Below are positions 12,190-23,889 of a stretch of DNA of 64,000 nucleotides, piece by piece. The stretch is from Limnanthes douglasii subsp. nivea (taxonomy: Eukaryota > Streptophyta > Magnoliopsida > Brassicales > Limnanthaceae). Below the pieces are notes generated by a model. It searched no databases and had not been told where the DNA came from. It saw only the letters and a program-made list of their open reading frames with translations. The stretch spans positions 115,080,771 through 115,144,770 of the forward strand of contig JAUPFV010000001.1 of NCBI GenBank assembly GCA_036936605.1, in the 5' to 3' direction. The position numbers and the translations under genes were made by a program. The first letter of the stretch is position 1, and each line of letters starts with the position of its first letter.

Positions 12190-13370
12190 AAATGGCCAGA
12201 ACTATGAGAGCACAACTTCGTAACTCCGACAACAAACATTCTGATAGTTAGAATCAAGATCTCAACGATATCTTTGGAGAGGTTTCTTCAAGTCCCCACC
12301 AGAAGGATGAAGAATCCCAAGTGTATAAGGTGGAAATTCGCAAGACCACCATCATTATTGCCCAACCCTTGAGGGTTTTGTCGTTGTTCCAGAACTTCAA
12401 GACTAATGACTCAAATACCTTTGCTCTTGTATAGTTAGGCCCAGTTAGTGTTGCTAGAAACTTGGATGGTGTAGTCTAGTGGTTAGTACTATTGTAGGTA
12501 CCCCGTCTGCTACCTAAACCACGGGAGCTTCAGGGTTTGGGAAATCCAACATGCCTTTTGTATTGCCAATCTAGATAATTACGGTCCCGACTCCCAACCA
12601 TATTGGACCGTATGAAAAAGAAATGCAGACATTATGTACCAGAGGATCTGCAAATACTCCAAGCAAAATGAGTTATTCTGGCCAATGTGCATGTACGGTT
12701 TCCGAAGGCTGGGAAATCTCATACTGACACCACGACCGATAAGATGGTCTTCTTCACCATTATCGTTGACATTAGAGTATAATTCCCATTGTATGCCCGC
12801 CTTTTAGACTTCTTTGGCTCACTGCAATGTGTCATAGGCAACTACTGTCAAATAGATGGAAGCTCATAACATCAATAGTAGCCTGCAAGACGATGAGAGA
12901 AGAGTTTAACACTAAGGAATTCCTCGTGGTAACAAGTAGCAGCATGACAATTATCGTTACATACTCTTAAATAACAATGCACACCAAACAAAAAGTCATC
13001 ACGGACCTCCTAACTCTAGTAAGATGTGGAATAAAGCTTTCATCTTTAACAATGCAAATTGGGAAATGGGTTTCGAGTCCCAACCAGTGGTATCTCGGTG
13101 TTGTTCGTACAAAAGTAAGTACTCTCACTTCTACTTTTATATTTCAGTTGGTTGTGTTGTGGATTATATATTTACGTGGTATATTTGTTTTTATTTTGTA
13201 AAATTCCTTCAACAGTTTCAAGAGCACCCGTCATTTGTGAGGGACAATTACACCACCCTCGGTGATTTCTCTACTATTAGTTGGGGAAACCAGCTCCACC
13301 TTCTATTGACCATAAAAACTTTGTAAAGACCGTCTTCTAGACAAAAGCTCCAATAAAGCTAGCCGAGCTA
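12190..13370 (+). pseudogene. Fragment of a Transposase_28-like (putative gypsy-type transposon) gene
   Basis: Plus frames starting at an ATG near 12192 encode a charged N-terminus. Near 12740-12800 they give MVFFTIIVD...FPLYARLLDFFGSLQ, which resembles the RFPLHPF...LL core of the Pfam Transposase_28 family. Near 13020-13090 they give MWNKAFIFNNANWEMGF, resembling its WKxxFFFV...WE block. A probable intron with GTAAGTACT...TATATTTCAG lies at about 13112-13147, so this is not a processed copy. Stops interrupt it. It is the same kind of protein as the antisense gene at 50.4-52.9 kb. No flanking LTRs were found. Confidence 0.4.
12466..12552 (+). repeat. Possible tRNA-derived SINE relic
   Basis: GTAGTCTAGTGGTTAG at about 12472-12487 is a good pol III A box (D-arm) of the tRNA-Glu/Asp type. 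About 50 bases on, AGGGTTTGGGAAATCC is a weak B box (the usual GGTTCGANTCC is not kept). A cloverleaf cannot be drawn well, so this is not a working tRNA gene. It interrupts the Transposase_28-like fragment, which fits a SINE insertion, but I see no clear tail or target duplication. Confidence 0.3.
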
Positions 13371-13560
13371 GTTAGTGGGGTGCAAAAAAACACGAACCAA
13401 AGTTGTTGAGCCTAGAGTAAAAATAATTATTTGGGTCCTTTCCTCCAAAGCTTTGGTTGTGGTCACCATCACTAGCAGTAGAGGTAGTAAACCATCTATA
13501 ACTCCACCTTATCCTCCAATTTATTAAATTTTTATTTTTATCCAAAAGGAATGCCAAAAC

Positions 13561-13564
<4 letters not shown>

Positions 13565-13609
<45 letters not shown>
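13565..13609 (+). repeat. Poly(A) tract of 45 A
   Basis: An unbroken run of 45 A. It may be the tail of a retroposed sequence lying to its left, or a simple homopolymer. Length in the real genome may vary. Confidence 0.95.
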
Positions 13610-13610
<1 letters not shown>

Positions 13611-14260
13611 ACACATCCTCCTACCAGGAAGGAGGGAATAGAAAATAAAAGGAAGTCTGATATCCCCAACGAACCATGAGGATAAGATGGCTAGGTAGAC
13701 TGCACATATCAATTGCATGGCATAAGTATGATGGAAGTTGTAGCCTAAAATGCGATAGAAGTTGAAAAGATTAACGGTCGCGAGGGATTTCTATCGGGGA
13801 GGTGAGGCTAAAGAATGCAATAAATGTTGGCATATTGGGTAACAAAGGCACCAAAGCTAGTGGTGCAAGTTGAATATATTGATGTTTCTTTGAGGTTAGT
13901 GGTTGTTGTTGGTAAAGGTATAACCGATCATGTCCCTACGTACCTAACAATCGAGTCTTCAATACCATCCAAAGTTATAGATTTAATAGCCATGGTATGC
14001 ATATCTCCAAGGATCGGCTGCATAAATCAGTACATATTATAGATGGAAGACCTTTACCCATTGACCAAGTGGCATGAATTTGTTTCTCTATTTGGTCTTA
14101 TTGGCTCCGATTAGAGCATTAACTTCCCAATTTTTTTTGCTCGATCTGATAGGAAGAAAAATGAAGCTCGACAATGTACATATTTTGTTGCTCGAACACA
14201 AAGGAGTTTGTAGCTGACTCAGTTTGCTAACAGGTTGAAGATCGTTGGCAGAAAATATTA
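13610..14260. other. Left flank of copia element 1, no recognised gene
   Basis: A plus-strand frame of 72 codons at 13824-14042 matches nothing I know. The sequence ends against the copia LTR near 14261. Confidence 0.4.
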
Positions 14261-15347
14261 AACAACACTTTTTTAAGAAAAACAAACAACTTTGATATAA
14301 TTAAAAAGGTGAAAATGTTATAAAAATACTCTTACAATTCACACTAAAATAGTTTTCTTTTACTCAAAAGAACATTTTTGTCTCTCTTATCTCTTCTATT
14401 TTTCTTTCTAAGTTTACTTCTTGGTGTATTTTTGTTAGGGGTGTCAAACTGTTTGAACCGCGAACCATCGGAACCATTTAAATCAGAACCACGGGTTGCG
14501 GTCCTAATGGGCCAGTTTCGCAGTTAAACCGCTAGTTCAAACCACCAGACAAACCGTTTAGGAACCGTTTATCAAAATATTTTATAATGTTATGTAAAAT
14601 TAATTTGTAAGTGTTAATTGAATCTGATTTCAATAATTGAGATATATACCATATAAACGAGTTAATTATGCTATTTCATGTATTTTAATTTAATTATGTT
14701 ATCATTTTAATCGAAATTTTATAATCAAGCAATTACATTCTAAAAAACTAATTGTAATTTGATTTGGATATGTTTGATTATATTTATGTATTTAAGATAT
14801 TTTATTTAATATTAGGTAGATATTAAATAAAATATATACATCTAATTGTATTTACAACTTTCAATATTTGTAAAAATATAAAAATAAAAATTTGATTGTC
14901 TTAAACAAGATATCGTAAACAATATAATTGTAAAATGATTTGTGTATTGTTTGTATTTAAGATGTTATATTTAATATTAGGTACATATTAAATAATATAT
15001 ACCTATTAGACATATAATTGTATTCTGATTTTAAATTATTAGGTGATTCTTTATATTCTTTCAAGCTTGAAGTGTTTATGGTTAGTGAATTATATAGTTT
15101 ATTGTATTTTCGAACTATTCAATATTAGAAGTTTAAATTTAAAATTTTTAGAATTGTATAATTATATGCATAAACTTAAATTACTTGTAAATAACAAAAT
15201 AAAAATTGAAAGTGAAAGTGATTTAAATAACATTTAATAAAAAAAAGCAAAACAAACACTTCTTCAAACATAGTAGTTAAAAAAATTTAATTAAATTTCT
15301 AAAAAAAAGTCAAAATTCAAAAGTCCGGGCGTCCGGAGATTACGTCC

Positions 15348-15377
15348 GGACCATCCGGAGATTTGTCCGGATGGTCC
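15348..15377. repeat. Perfect 12-bp inverted repeat (hairpin) inside the hAT element
   Basis: GGACCATCCGGA (15348-15359) and TCCGGATGGTCC (15366-15377) pair perfectly around a 6-base loop. Further TCCGGA words lie just to the left. It is a GC-rich island in an AT-rich interior. Confidence 0.85.
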
Positions 15378-16050
15378 AGATTTTTTTTTCGTGTTTTTCA
15401 TTTTTTTTGGGTCTCCAAACTCATAAATTCATATACTCCTCTCTATGTCTCTCTAAATCTCTCTACTTGTTCTAAATATTCTAGAAAACTCAAATTTCTT
15501 ATTTTACATATTGTAGTCCTACTTTCGGAATTGTTTGATTATTATTTTTTCGCAAATTGTTTCTATTTGATAAAAACACTTAAATAACGCTGGGATAACA
15601 TTATAATAGCTCAATTACGAGCTTCGTATAATTTATCAAGTTATTTAATTGTTATAGTAATTTAAATTAGTTCTTTTAATTCTAATTTTATTAGTTGTTG
15701 TTAGTTGTTATTGCTTGTTATTAGTTGGTATTAGTCTAAATTTAGTTTTTATTATTTGCGATATTAATTAGTTTCGATTAGTATGTTATTGCATATTTAA
15801 AAAAAAACGTTGTTTTAAGTTTTAAAATGCCTATAAATCATAGACTTACTAATACTCACCAATCCGCTAATTTTCACTTGTTATGAATGATGTTTGTGAT
15901 AACCAAAACAAATTAATACTAACCAAAATGTAATAATAATTTTGTAACCATTATTAAAATTACAATAATAAAATTCAAAATTTAATATAAAAATTATAAC
16001 AATATAACTTGTAATCTTTTACCACGATAAAATATAATTTTGGTTTAAAA

Positions 16051-16228
16051 AATAATAAATAACATTTGTAATATTTAAAACCAAATCACAATAATAATAT
16101 TCAAAATGTAATATTAAAATTATAACAATATAACTTAAAAATAATAAATAACACTTGTAATATTTAAAACCAAATCACAATAATAAAATTCAAAATGTAA
16201 TATTAAAATTATAACCATAGAATTTGTA
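16051..16228. repeat. 89-bp AT-rich tandem repeat in the hAT interior
   Basis: Two copies starting near 16051 and 16140 share AATAATAAATAACA and ACCAAATCACAATAATA. A separate 45-bp direct repeat (AACCAAAACAAATTAATACT) occurs at 15901 and 16377. Confidence 0.75.
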
Positions 16229-16568
16229 ATATTTTAACATGATAAGATATAGTTTTGGTTTGTAATATTAAAATCAACACTACTAATATTAGATCTAAAA
16301 CATAATAATAATATTCAGAATGTGATAATATTTAAAATTTTGGACTATATAATAATTAAAACATTAAAATATTAAAAACCAAAACAAATTAATACTAACC
16401 AAAATGTAATAATAATTTTATAATAATATGAAATATCTCAATATTTTTTAAATATAACATTTTGGTTATAAAATAAATAAAACATTTATCATATTTACAA
16501 ATAAACCGCGGTTTTTTACAAATAAACCGTGGTTTCGCAGTCCTCGCGGTTTCCAGTCCTAATGGTTT

Positions 16569-16641
16569 GCGGTCCTGCCGGTTTGCGGTCCTGCCGGTTT
16601 ACTCCTTATGCGGTCCTGCCGGTTTGCGGTCCTGCCGGTTT
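16569..16641. repeat. Four copies of a 16-bp GC-rich subterminal repeat
   Basis: The unit GCGGTCCTGCCGGTTT occurs at 16569-16584, 16585-16600, 16610-16625 and 16626-16641, with a short gap after the second. It lies about 100 bases inside the right end of the hAT element and is a likely transposase-binding cluster. Confidence 0.85.
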
Positions 16642-17026
16642 GCAGTCCTAATGGGCCAGTTTCGCAGTTAAACCGCCAGTTCATAAACAGATTGCCAGCT
16701 TTGAACCGCGGTTCCTGAACCATTTGCCACCCCTAGTTTTTGTGATTGTCTAGATGGTGGAGAGCTCCACTATTTATAGAACCATAGTGGAAACAATGAT
16801 CCACCATCCAAGAGTTTATGGATACTTAAACACTCAACCTCAAGACTACACTCAAGGTAAAAGAGTATTTTGCACTCAACCTAAGGATGGTCTTACATAA
16901 CCTCCACTACAAAAATATTAATATTTAATTTGTTTCTAGAACATGGTTTCTTGATGGGCCTTATTGAGAGGATTGGACCTTTTAAATGGGTCAAGTTTAT
17001 GATCAAACACTACCCCTTAAACTTGA

Positions 17027-20000
17027 TCACGTGATCCATAGTAGTTTCATTAATCGTTTGAAGTCTTCGCTTTTCAGTGGCTTTGTAAAAATATCAGCAA
17101 CTTGATCTTCTCTCTTCACATATTCAACTTGCACATCCTGTCTTGAAATACACTCCCTTATGTAGTGGTAGCGGATATCGATATGCTTCTTTCGATCATA
17201 GAATACTGGATTATTGGCTAAGGCGATGGCTGACTTATTGTCGACATACACTTTAGTTTGCTCATTTTGTGTTAGTTCTATCTCCTTTAATAGATTTCTA
17301 AGCCAAATTACATGACTATCATATGTAGTAGCAGGAACGTATTCCGCCTCACAAGTGGGCAACGGGACAATCGGTTGTTTTTTTAACATCCATGTGAAGG
17401 TAGTGTTTCACATAAAAAATAAAAATCCAATAGTACTCCTTCGATTGTTTATGTCTCCACCCCAATCATTATCGTTATACCCAACAAGCTTGTAATCATT
17501 AGAAATTGAATCGAGTAAGTCAAAGTCAATTGTACATTTCAGATAGCGAATGATTCTCTTTGTAGCCTTGAAATGAGTTGTTGTTGGAGATTTTATGTAA
17601 CGACTAACCAATCCAATTGCATGAAGGAAATCTGGCCTCTTGCAGGTTAGATAGCGTAGAATTCCTACCAAACTCTTGAATAATGTCGGATCTATCATAT
17701 CGCCTTCTTCATGTTTGGATATTTTGACTCCAAACTCCATGGGTGTGCTTATGAGGTTACAGTTCTCCATCTTAAACTTCTTAAGGATATCTTTTTATCT
17801 CTTAACTTCAATACTGAGGTAGTACGCGATGAGCCCCAAGTCTTTGATCTCGAATTCATTCGTCATCACTTCCTTGAATTTATTAAACATGTTTGGGATG
17901 CTTCCGGTGAAGATCAAATCATCCACGTAGAGGCACACAGTCAAAATATCTCCATCTTTAATCTTGGTATATAGAGCATGCTCGTAAAGAAATTGTTTGG
18001 AGTCATTCTCTTAGAAATACTTGTCGGTTATACTGTTTCATGCCTTTGGTGTTTCTTTTAGCTCGTAAAGAGCCTTCTTTAGCTTCAACATCTTATCTTC
18101 GTGACCTTTGACCTCATAGCCTAATTGTTGTTGAATGTAAACTTCTTCTTCAAGGATACTATTTAGAAACGTTGACTTTACATCTATTTGTTGTATCTTC
18201 CACTTGTTTTGAGCTGCCAAAGAAATTATTTAGTCTAATAGTTTATAATTGGGCAACGGGGGCGAATACCTCATCATAGTCAATTCTCGTATTTTGACTA
18301 TAACCTTTTGCAACAAGACTCGCTTTGTATATTGCAGTCTCCCTCTAATCATTTCTCTTTGTTTTGTATAACCATCTGACACATATTATCTTGCACCCCT
18401 TGGGAAGTGAGGTGAGTTCCCATGTGTCATTCTTCTCGATGGATCTAATTTCTCCGTCCATCGCGTCTCTTCATTGTTTCTCTTGTGTAGCTTCTTGAAA
18501 TGTTATTGGTTCACAATCAGCAAAGAGATAAAAGAGTGTAAGGTTATCCATTGGTTTGGTTACTTCATAAAGACCATTAAGGTTTTCTATACGTTCCACA
18601 GCTCTCACTTAAACTATCATTTGACATAGATGAAGGTGGTGAATCTCCATGTACAGTTGATGTAGGTAAAGCATGTAGGCTTGCAACATCTTCTGATTGT
18701 TCATTCGGTGTTTGATCATCTTCTTCAATTTTGGGGAAAAAATATGAACTCATTCGTATGAGACCCAAACTCTCATTCACCTTCTTCATAAACTATCACG
18801 TCTCGGTTTATCACAACCTTCTTATTGTTTGGGTTGTATAACTTGTAGCCTTTGGAACTTGAGTCGTAACCGATGAAGATAAAACTCTATTTTTTATCAC
18901 CGAGTTTGGTTCGTTGGTCATTTGGTACATGGACATGAGCTACGGTTCCAAATACTCTGAGATGGGAAATTATGGGCTTTCTTCCACGCCATGCTTATTG
19001 TAGTGTCTTTCCCCAAACATTTCTTGTTGGAGATAGGTTGGATAAATAGACCGCACATGTCATTGCTTCCGCCCAAAAATCCTTAGGTAGTTTCTTGGTT
19101 TTGAGCATGATTCGCGCCATATCAAGGATTGTTCTATTCTTTCTTTTTACAATACCATTCTGTTGAGGAGATCTAGGAACTGTCAAGCGGCTACGAATTC
19201 CATGTGCTTCATAATAATCTTGGAATTCATTAGATGTGAACTCCCCTCATCGGTCAGATCTCATGGCTTTAATCTTATTTACACTTTCCTTTTCCACAAC
19301 TTATTTGAACTTCTTAAATATTTCAAAGACTTTGAATTTCTGTTTCAAGAAATATACCCAAGTTTTTCTTGAAAAATCATCAATGAATAGAAGGAAGTAG
19401 TTACTCTTACATGGAGAGATCGGCTTGATCGAACCACACACATTGGTATGAATAAGCTCGCGAGGTTTCTTGGCTTTTGATTCTCACTCATTTGGAAAGT
19501 TTTTTCTGAATTTATTTCCAAGTAAACATCCTTCTCATATTGGTCAGGATGATTGATACATGGTAACCCTCTCACCATTTCTTTCTTGGACAATAAATCT
19601 AAGTGTTTAAAATTTAGATGCCCAAATCAAACATGTCATAGCCACGATAAATCTTTGTAACAAACCTTAAGATACTATGCAACATCATTTTGAATATTCA
19701 AAGGGAACATTCTATTCTTTGACATGTGAACTTTAGCAATTAAATCTCATTTGTCATCTCTCATAAAAAAACTATTATTTTTCATGTGAATATCATATCC
19801 CTTTTCTATGATTCATACCAAGCTCAAGATGTTGTTTTTCATGATAGGTACGTAATAGACATTTGAAATAATTTAATGACTACTATCTTTTGCACGAACA
19901 AGAATGTTACCTTTTCCCTTTTACCGATATTTTTCTATTATCTTCAAAAGATACATTTCTACTCACTCCTTCATTGAGCTCTACGAACATGCTTATTTTC

Positions 20001-20230
20001 CCACACATATGGTTTCTTGCGCCGGTGTCAAGATACCAAGTGTTATCTTGACCTTCATTAGTGTTTTTGTATGTTAGTAGTAACATATATTTTTCCTCTG
20101 TTTTCTCCTCCACATAGTTGGCCCTCTCCTCAACTCTATTGTTGGGGCCTCTACATTTTGAAACATAAATGTCTAATTTTTTTACATTTATAGCATTGGA
20201 TTAGAGATTTTTCATACCTCGAGTTTGGAT
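17027..20230 (-). pseudogene. Copia element 1 pol: protease, integrase, reverse transcriptase, RNase H
   Basis: Read on minus from right to left. About 20150-20215 encodes a gag-type zinc knuckle (CYKCKKIRH). At 19990-20060 comes the protease with WYLDTGARNHMCG. At 19590-19870 lies the pre-integrase region and at 18950-19590 integrase, with PRSPQQNGIVKRKNRTI around the third catalytic residue. At 17408-18520 is reverse transcriptase (WKIQQIDVKSTFLN, MLKLKKALYELKETPKA). At 17027-17389 is RNase H (EAEYVPATT, VYVDNKSAIALANNPVFYDR, HIDIRYHYIRE, VADIFTKPL). Stops and frameshifts separate these blocks, so no polyprotein can be made. The order protease, integrase, RT, RNase H is what defines copia. 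Confidence 0.9.
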
Positions 20231-20299
20231 TTCTTCTTCCACTACCTCGTGTTGAGCTTTCTTGTTTCTCGTAGTTGTAGTTTGAAGTATTGTTGTTGT

Positions 20300-21002
20300 A
20301 ATTTCAACCATGTCTACGACCATGATAACTACATCGTCTGCGGCTTATACCTCTGCCTCGGCTTTTCTATCATCCTTTACTTTAAGGATTTACTTGGTGA
20401 TCTCTTGCTTCTTCTTGTGCTTTTATTCATAGGCTTGTAATTAGATTTGGAGTTCTTAAATCATAATTTTCTCCAAATATTTAGTTTCTTCAATCGTCAC
20501 GACGATATGTTCAAATTTAGGATCCAATGAACGAAATATATTTTATATTACTCTAACATTTTCTAACTTCTCACCACTTGTTTTTAATTTATTAGAAACG
20601 GTTGCTAATCTTGATAAATATTCTGAAATAGATAAGGACGGTTTCATATGTAAGGATTCAAATTCACCTCTTAATGTTTGGAAACTTACATTTTTCCCCT
20701 TTTCGACTCATCTCTAATTTCTCCCACGTTTGTTTGGCAGAAGATGCCCTTGATTTGTTTTAATCCATCATCATATAATGCTTGATAGATGAGGACAAGA
20801 GCTTTTTTGTCTCTCTTTCTTAAATCATTCAAAGTTGTTTTCTCCTCTTGAGTAAGGCTTGCTTCATCTTCGGCTTCGTCAAACCCTTTTTCTATGGCAT
20901 TCGCACAACATATGCTCCAAGGATAGCTTTCATCTTGATACTCCAATTGTCGTAGTTGTTGTTGAGTGTTGGAACTTGGAAGGATCATACACCATTTGCC
21001 AT
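20300..21002 (-). pseudogene. Copia element 1 gag
   Basis: The start codon is at 21002 on minus, about 50 bases after the primer site. The protein begins MANGV and soon gives LNNNYDNWSIKMKAILGAY, then a Glu-rich helix region (EKGFDEAEDEASLTQEEKTT) and LRKRDKKALVLIYQAL. This is the standard N-terminal half of copia gag (DUF4219/UBN2 type). Frameshifts break it near 20990 and 20760. The C-terminal part leads into the zinc knuckle of pol. Confidence 0.8.
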
Positions 21003-21050
21003 ACTTTTCAATATGTTGAATATTTTAAAATAAAATTTCGGATAGAGCTT

Positions 21051-21066
21051 GTGGCTCTAATACCAC
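21051..21066 (-). other. Primer-binding site of copia element 1
   Basis: On minus it reads GTGGTATTAGAGCC, starting two or three bases inside the 5' LTR. It complements the 3' end of initiator tRNA-Met apart from one position. Confidence 0.85.
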
Positions 21067-21068
21067 TT

Positions 21069-21547
21069 TGTTGGAAAAAATTAAGAAAAACAAACAACTT
21101 TGATATAGATTAAAAATGAGGAAATGTTACAAAAACACTCTTACAACTCACACTAGAGAAGAAATATTTTGTTCTTTCACTCAAGAGAATATTTTTGTCA
21201 CTATTTTCTCTCACTCTAATTTTCTCTCTAAGTTTACTTCTTGGTGTGTTTTTTTTATTGTCTAGATGGTTGAGAGCTCTACTATTTATAGAACCATAGT
21301 GGAGACAAGGATCCACCACCCAAGAGCTTATGGATACCTAAACACTCAACATCAAGACTCTACTCAAGGTAAAAATGTTTTTTACACTCAACATAAAAGA
21401 GTATCTTGCACTCAACCTAAGAATGGTCTTAAATACTACCTCCACTACAAAAATAATTAATATTTATTTGTTTCTAAAACATGGTTTCTTGATGGGCCTT
21501 TTTGAGAGGGGTGGACCTTTTAAATGGGTCAAGTTTATGATCTAACA
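21069..21547 (-). repeat. 5' LTR of copia element 1
   Basis: It starts TGTTGGAA and ends TCTAACA on the plus strand, the complementary TG...CA ends expected of an LTR. It matches 14261-14435 plus 16744-17009 along its length, for example TAAGTTTACTTCTTGGTGT and GGTTTCTTGATGGGCC in both. Confidence 0.92.
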
Positions 21548-22430
21548 AAGAGCTCATAGGACATGTATATGTTAGGTTTTTCCAACAATATATTGTGTCA
21601 CCATAAAGCTATATAAAAAGGGGAATAAGTTTGTAAGCCATGTGCTTGAGTTGTTGGAGTGAAGATATTGTACAAAGGGTTTCACAAGTTGTAAGCTGAA
21701 CTCTAAAGACAATTTGGTTCCTAGCTTCCACCTGGATTTCTAGACTTGGACCCAGAGTGGTTTTGGTCCTATGTTTCCCATAAGCGAGTACAATGAGGCA
21801 TTCTACACAATCTTGAGCATGAAATTATCATTGCTGAAGAAAAATACATAAGAGAATATGAAGGTGAGATCAGGCTTGTTGATGATGTTCTTCCCTAGTT
21901 GGAGCCAAAGTAACTAATGATATTTTTCCTGCATTTGATGTCGGATTAATCTATATTTTTCTTACTTCCAGCCAAGTTGTATCTAACTTGAACCAACTTT
22001 TGTTTTTTATTCGGGATTGTTAAAAATCTACTAAGTGTTGGATTCAAGTTAGTTACTGAGAATTTGAACCAAGCCTTTGTAGTTTATGTTTTGTTGGTTT
22101 TCCTTAATTTTGAGCTTTAGGTCTCTAGGAGTACACTAAGACTAGAGATTATTTTTGTTTGAGTTATACCTTTAAATTATTAATAGGTAAAAAGGGTAAT
22201 ATGTTGCATGTTTCTTTGAATGAAGTATTTTTTTAAGTTCGATAATCTTGATGAATTAAGTATTGGATGTATCATCGACATACTAGAAAAGGAAATGAAT
22301 TGGTAGTTGTTTCAGATGAAATCTTTTAGGGCATCGTTCATGGATAAGCGAACAAAGTATTATTTTAAATGTGTTGTACCTAGTGGAGTTATTAGCTTTG
22401 AAGTAAAAATTGATGCATGTGTTAGGGAGC
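21548..22430. other. Right flank of copia element 1; possible LTR debris
   Basis: A TATA-like TATATAAAAAGG occurs at about 21610. Near 22010 GGGATTGTTAAAAATC resembles a copia polypurine tract next to an LTR start. No pairable repeat or coding region was found, so I do not call an element. Confidence 0.3.
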
Positions 22431-22439
22431 CATGCAACA

Positions 22440-22800
22440 TTTTATGAAATTATACTTAGTAAAAAACTCAAATGATTGGTTGCAATAGCCCTTGATCTCT
22501 ATAAAATGTTTGAAATGACAGAGTTTGTTTTAGGTTTTAGGGAGACAAAAAAACATTGTATGAAATTATACTTGGATACATTTTCAAACAATAGATTGGT
22601 GGTGAGAGCTCGTAGTTTCTCTAAAGTGTTTAAAATTATACTTAAATAAAATGACTCAAACATTGAGTTGGTTGTAGAAGCTTGGGAATTCTTGTTATTT
22701 TTTATATTATATATAGAAAAAATTACTCAAACACTAATATGGTTCTAGTAGCTTGTGACTCTCTATAGTATTTGAAATTATACTTAGAATAAATCACTTA
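22440..22800. repeat. Diverged tandem units around GAAATTATACTTA
   Basis: The words (G)AAATTATACTT(A/G) recur at about 22448, 22563, 22637 and 22776. Each is followed by a run like ACTCAAA...TTGGT and then AG..CTCTAAA.TGTTT. Spacing varies from about 75 to 140 bases, so the units have gained and lost sequence. The original content is unknown. Confidence 0.5.
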
Positions 22801-23830
22801 TACACAAAATAAAATGGCAAACATATTTTTATGGATGTTGGATTTCTTATTAAAACCTTTATGTGTCACCGGAATGGAAAAAGTTCATCCCAAAATTATA
22901 ACTATTTAATGTAAAGAGAGATGAAGTCGGAAAAAACTTTTTAAGATGTATACAAATTCAGATTCTCGATATTCAAATGGTGAGGATGAGATTGTCATTC
23001 TTCATTCAATAATATATATGTTCTAAATTTAACTCACTTTTTCTGTTTAAATATATGAAAATTATAATATATATTTCAGGCATTCTTGTGCAAAAAAAAT
23101 AGCATAGCTATCAAATTGCCAAAACAAGTATATTTCAATAAATCACTAGAAAACACCATATATTTTTTCTTTATAAAAATGGGAGTCAGTTATAGTTTAT
23201 AAGGAAAAATAATCTATAAAGATGTATCTTGATAGTGTTAATGATGATTCTTGGAAGATGATCCATTTGATTATAAATCATTCGGTTGCAAATACCCCAT
23301 ATATGATAAACTATGCAAGAAAATACCAAATATTTTGCTTTGTTCATCCAAGAAGTTCATTTATCTTCTTAAGCCATTTAATTAAACTTTTTAATGTATT
23401 CATTTCTCTTCTTATATTAATTAAGTCTCATATTTACTCCAAATTGTATTCTTAAACGAGAAGGCAAAAAATACATTTCAGGTTTTTTCGAGATAATCTC
23501 CAAATATGGGTTATGTTTACTCAATCTCAACATAGTGATTTTTATTTCATTAGGAACCTACATTTCATGTCAAGCCGTAACATAGATTATGTTTCGAGGT
23601 TCTAGGTTTGACCTTTCATGCTATTATTTAAGGTACCTCCTAGTTCGGACTGCTTGTCGAGTGTTTTGTTATTAGTGTGGATGAACACATGTGTGAGCTC
23701 TTGGTCACCTACTTTGAAGATTTGGAAGCATACTTAGAATTAATATTTACTTCTCATTAGAGTTTTGTAATGATTTGTGCGTAGGTGAGATTTCATATAT
23801 TTCTATTTGATTAGGTAAATCACATACCTT
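22801..23830. other. Gene-free AT-rich stretch
   Basis: A 77-codon plus frame at 23222-23455 shows no family features. From about 23500 base composition becomes more balanced towards the antisense gene at 23.9 kb, but nothing is recognisable. Confidence 0.4.
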
Positions 23831-23889
23831 CTGCCAAACGGGGAGTGCGGAGAGCTGCTGCTTGAGGGAATAACTATAGCCTCGGGGGT

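Larger units (their letters stand above)
14436..16735. mobile_element. Non-autonomous hAT element, 2.3 kb, nested in a copia LTR
   Basis: The ends are inverted repeats: left TAGGGGTGTCAAAC, right (read inward) TAGGGGTGGCAAAT, typical of Ac-like hAT elements. The flanks are an 8-bp target duplication with one mismatch: ATTTTTGT at 14428-14435 and GTTTTTGT at 16736-16743. Both ends carry GC-rich subterminal sequence built on CGGTT/AACCG words, the sort of repeats hAT transposases bind. The interior (14.6-16.5 kb) is about 80% A+T by eye, with internal direct repeats and no transposase frame, so it would depend on a transposase made elsewhere. Confidence 0.9.
14261..17009 (-). repeat. 3' LTR of copia element 1, split by a hAT element
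   Basis: The two parts are 14261-14435 and 16744-17009. Joined across the hAT target site they follow the other LTR base for base in layout. The split lies at the T-rich spot after CTTCTTGGTGT. Confidence 0.9.
14261..21547 (-). mobile_element. Copia retrotransposon 1, full length, with a nested hAT element
   Basis: Two matching LTRs bound a minus-strand gag-pol. The right, 5' LTR is 21069-21547 (479 bp, TG...CA). The left, 3' LTR is 14261-17009, split by the hAT element 14436-16735. Next to the 5' LTR, 21051-21066 is a primer site complementary to initiator tRNA-Met (minus strand GTGGTATTAGAGCC; one mismatch to the usual TGGTATCAGAGC). Next to the 3' LTR is a polypurine tract (minus TTAAGGGGTAG, about 17010-17022). 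Without the insert it is about 5 kb, normal for copia. The outermost ten or so bases of the left LTR are diverged, and I found no convincing 5-bp target duplication. The coding region has many stops, so it is inactive. Confidence 0.9.

Noticed and set aside
13372..13614. Minus-strand ORF starting with a long Phe run
   Set aside because: It is the translation of the poly(A) tract on the opposite strand.
21548..22030. A possible solo LTR with a TATA box
   Set aside because: No TG...CA boundaries with a target duplication and no second copy in the window, so I do not call it as an element.
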